Below are positions 61,803-64,000 of a DNA stretch of 64,000 bases, in pieces (within the stretch, counting starts at the first letter, position 1; every line of letters begins with the position of its first letter). The DNA is from Podospora pseudoanserina (Eukaryota; Ascomycota; Sordariomycetes; Sordariales; Podosporaceae): positions 3,162,001 to 3,226,000 of the forward strand of contig NC_085920.1 in NCBI RefSeq assembly GCF_035222485.1, given 5' to 3'. Made by a program: the position numbers and the translations under genes. Under the pieces are notes generated by a model. That model was not told the origin of the DNA, did not search any database, and saw only the letters and a list, made by a program, of their open reading frames with translations.

Positions 61803-62407
61803 GGATCACTTCCTTGCAAGTCAGAGAGGGGAGGAACCGGGCCGGAAATAATGGGGATGTTAAATGTATAGTAGCTAGCTGTGAATTGATACCCGAATAC
61901 AAAGACTGGTCTGGTCCCATTTTCATCCTCTGAAGAAGTACTTTGGTACCTACCCAGATGCGGCGGCGAGATGTGCGAGCTGCGCTGGCGTCACAGGTTG
62001 CTGGGACCGACGCACGGGCCACATTTTAAGTGGTTTGCCAAAAAAGGCCGATAAAGGCTTGGGGGATCTTGAATCTTGGGGTGATTGTTTGCTTTCAGCT
62101 TTTCCAACCTTCAAGCTTAACAGCCTACAACTCTTCATCGCGTCGCTCGACTTTTCTAGCAGTGATCCAGCTCGCCTTGATCGATTCCGACGACGACAAC
62201 GACGACAACGACAACGACAACGACAACGACAGCTCAATGAACGAGATCGAGTCCCACACATGAGCAAGGGGGAGAGAGAGATCGATTCGATTCTCCACCG
62301 AAGGAAGCAAGTCGCCGCCGCCGCTCGAGCCAGGGAGTAGTTGCTTTTGTCTCTTGATCTTTTCGAGACGACACACACGACACGACACGAAACTAAGAGG
62401 CAAGGAA
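61803..62407. promoter_or_regulatory. PRP4 3' region and cyclin promoter
   Basis: A 605-bp space between two plus-strand genes. A CGACAA tandem repeat lies in the probable cyclin leader (62188-62230). No TATA box seen. Confidence 0.5.
62188..62230. repeat. (CGACAA)n tandem repeat
   Basis: About six imperfect CGACAA/CGACGA units in the probable 5' leader of the cyclin gene. In that leader a short frame (to the TAG at 62338) crosses it. Confidence 0.8.
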
Positions 62408-63989
62408 ATGTCTTCTTCCAACAACTTTGACCGATACCGACCACCAAGAGAAGCACCCGCTCACCCGCCAAAACCGCCGTTTATCGCAGAGTACAACAAC
62501 ACTTCGCAGTCGTCATCGCCTGCTACTACTGGGAGAAGGCGCGAGGGAGGAGGAGGAGTGCCGCCTGCTGTACCGTCGCCCCCGGTTTATTCCTCCAGGA
62601 CATCGCCGCCGCCGCCGCCGCGACCGCTGCGGAGCGCCCCCTCGCCTGCCATGTCTAGCCCGCAGAGGTCGCAGCAGCAGAGGAGGGAGCAGTGGCTGTT
62701 CACGCTGGACGAGGTGAAGAGTACGCCAAGCATCATGGACGGGCTGCCGATTGGGGAGGAGAGGTTGAGGAGGGCAAAGGGGGTGAATTTTATTTACCAG
62801 GCGGGCATGTTGCTGGAGCTGCCGCAGATTACGATTTGGGTGGCGGCGGTGTTTTTTCATCGGTTTTATATGCGGTATAGCATGGTCGAGCAGAATGGGG
62901 GCATACATCACTATGTAAGGAGGGTTTCTATATTCCTGGGAGAGTTGGATGAAACCGAACTAACCACGAGGAAAAATGATTTAGAATATCGCCGCCACAT
63001 CGTTGTTTTTGGCGAATAAGACGGAGGAAAACTGCCGCAAGACGAAGGACTTGATCATTGCTGTCGCCAAGGTGGCTCAGAAGAACACCAAGCTGATTAT
63101 TGATGAACAATCGAAGGAATACTGGCGGTGGCGGGATTCGATCCTTGCGTTTGAGGAGATCATGCTCGAGACGCTTACCTTCGATCTCATGATTAATAAC
63201 CCCTACGGCGAGATTTTTGACCTGCTGGCTGAGCTGGATTTGATCAAAAACCACAAGCTGCGGGATGGGGTCTGGGCTTTTTGCAACGACGCGTGTCTGA
63301 CGGTGCTGCCGTTGGTGTTGAGCACGAGGGAGGTGGCCATCTCGGCGATTTTCTTCTCGGCGACGGTGAACAAGGTGCAGATTGGGGATGTGAGGGGCCA
63401 GAGCTGGTGGGTGTACTTGGGGGGGACGGAGGAGATGGCGGCGTTGGGGGTGAATTTGATGTGTGAGTTTTATAGGGAGAACCCGCTGCGGAAGCAGGAG
63501 AAGCGTCCTCCCAGTCCGGAGTTTAGGCTGGAGAGCACGAGGAGGAGGGGGGATGTGGCTTTTGGGCTTGGGGGGATGATGGAGGTTGATAGTCCGGGGA
63601 CTGGGACGCCGACGCCGGTGGGGACAGATAGGGCTGGGACGCAGAGTCCGGGGCGGGGGAGGGTCAATGGGAACGGGGTTGTCAAGGAGGAGGAGGGGGG
63701 GGTGAAGAGGGAGGGGTCGTCGTCGGCCGAGGAGAGGAGGGCGGCGGCTGTTAGGGCGAGTGTGGAGAATGGAGATTCGGATGCGGCGTTGAAGGCTGCG
63801 GCGAATGAGTTGGGGGTTCATGAGAATGGGGATGGTGGTGGTGGGGGGTTGGTGTCCCCTGGGCCGATGCTGGCGGCGATCAAGAGGAAGAGTGCCGAGT
63901 TGGAGGATGCGGTGGATGCTGCGGAGAGGGAGGCGAAGAAGATTAAGTTGCAGGATGATGAGGATGAGGGGGAGATTAAGGGGTCTTGA
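62408..63989 (+). CDS. Transcriptional C/T/K-type cyclin (probable Cdk9 partner, Pch1-like)
   Basis: Two exons (62408-62914, 62985-63989) encode 503 residues. The N-terminal 95 residues are Pro/Ser-rich. A cyclin box then starts near QWLFTLDEVKSTPSIMDGLP and continues across the 70-bp intron (HHY-NIAATSLFLANKTEENCRK), with a second cyclin fold after PYGEIFDLL. The sequence type (RRAKGVNFIYQAGMLLELPQ) is that of cyclins that pair with Cdk9/Bur1 to phosphorylate the RNA polymerase II tail; Ctk2 is the alternative. The C-terminal 200 residues are low-complexity, Gly/Glu/Lys-rich with a basic KRKSAELEDAV stretch. The 3' half is extremely G-rich on the coding strand. Confidence 0.85.
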
Positions 63990-64000
63990 TTGAGGAAGAT

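Overview
The window looks like nuclear DNA of a filamentous ascomycete, most likely a Sordariomycete close to the Sordariales. The reasons are short introns (about 50-120 bp, GTANGT...YAG), C-rich codons, and a full set of fungal housekeeping genes with Neurospora/Chaetomium-like protein sequences. The species is inferred. I saw no tRNA, rRNA, CRISPR array, transposon or virus-like element.

Layout. 1-5.3 kb: a small secreted protein (+), SDH2 (-) and SFR1 (-). 6.4-8.2 kb: a CHR-type chromate transporter (-). 9.3-12.3 kb: a six-exon Zn2Cys6 transcription factor (-). 12.3-20.8 kb is gene-poor, with CIA2 (+) in the middle. 20.8-24.6 kb: SNU114 (-). 25.6-27.1 kb: ERG10 (+). 27.5-28.6 kb: a WDR89-like protein (-). 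29.1-31.9 kb: HRD3 (+). 32.3-32.7 kb: a membrane protein (-). 33.7-35.0 kb: RanGAP RNA1 (-). 35.8-37.4 kb: an IEC1-like INO80 zinc-finger subunit (+). 37.9-38.4 kb: a second membrane protein (-). 39.1-40.9 kb: NAR1 (+). 41.0-41.9 kb: a SUZ/RGG protein (-). 42.3-42.7 kb: a small unknown protein (+). 45.7-50.1 kb: the AGC kinase SCH9 (+). 51.6-52.5 kb: ATP14 (-). 53.1-54.5 kb: a DOMON/cytochrome b561 protein (-). 57.2-58.8 kb: a second, S6K-like AGC kinase (-). 60.1-61.8 kb: PRP4 (+). 62.4-64.0 kb: a transcriptional cyclin (+).

How the genes relate. This is mostly core cell biology: respiration (SDH2, ATP14), cytosolic Fe-S assembly (NAR1, CIA2), splicing (SNU114, PRP4), ER quality control (HRD3), nuclear transport (RNA1), recombination (SFR1), chromatin and transcription (IEC1-like, cyclin) and TORC1 output (SCH9 and the S6K-like kinase). 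Nothing resembles a dedicated gene cluster.

The most interesting observations concern gene structure. Most CDSs switch from C-rich to G-rich sense sequence along their length, on both strands. The IEC1-like gene has a TAG stop followed in the same frame by 158 codons holding two more zinc fingers. SCH9 appears to have two alternative first exons around a 1.6-kb intron. HRD3 has a 63-bp intron that is open in frame. Exon boundaries were worked out by hand from splice sites and frame arithmetic; every multi-exon model sums to a multiple of three.
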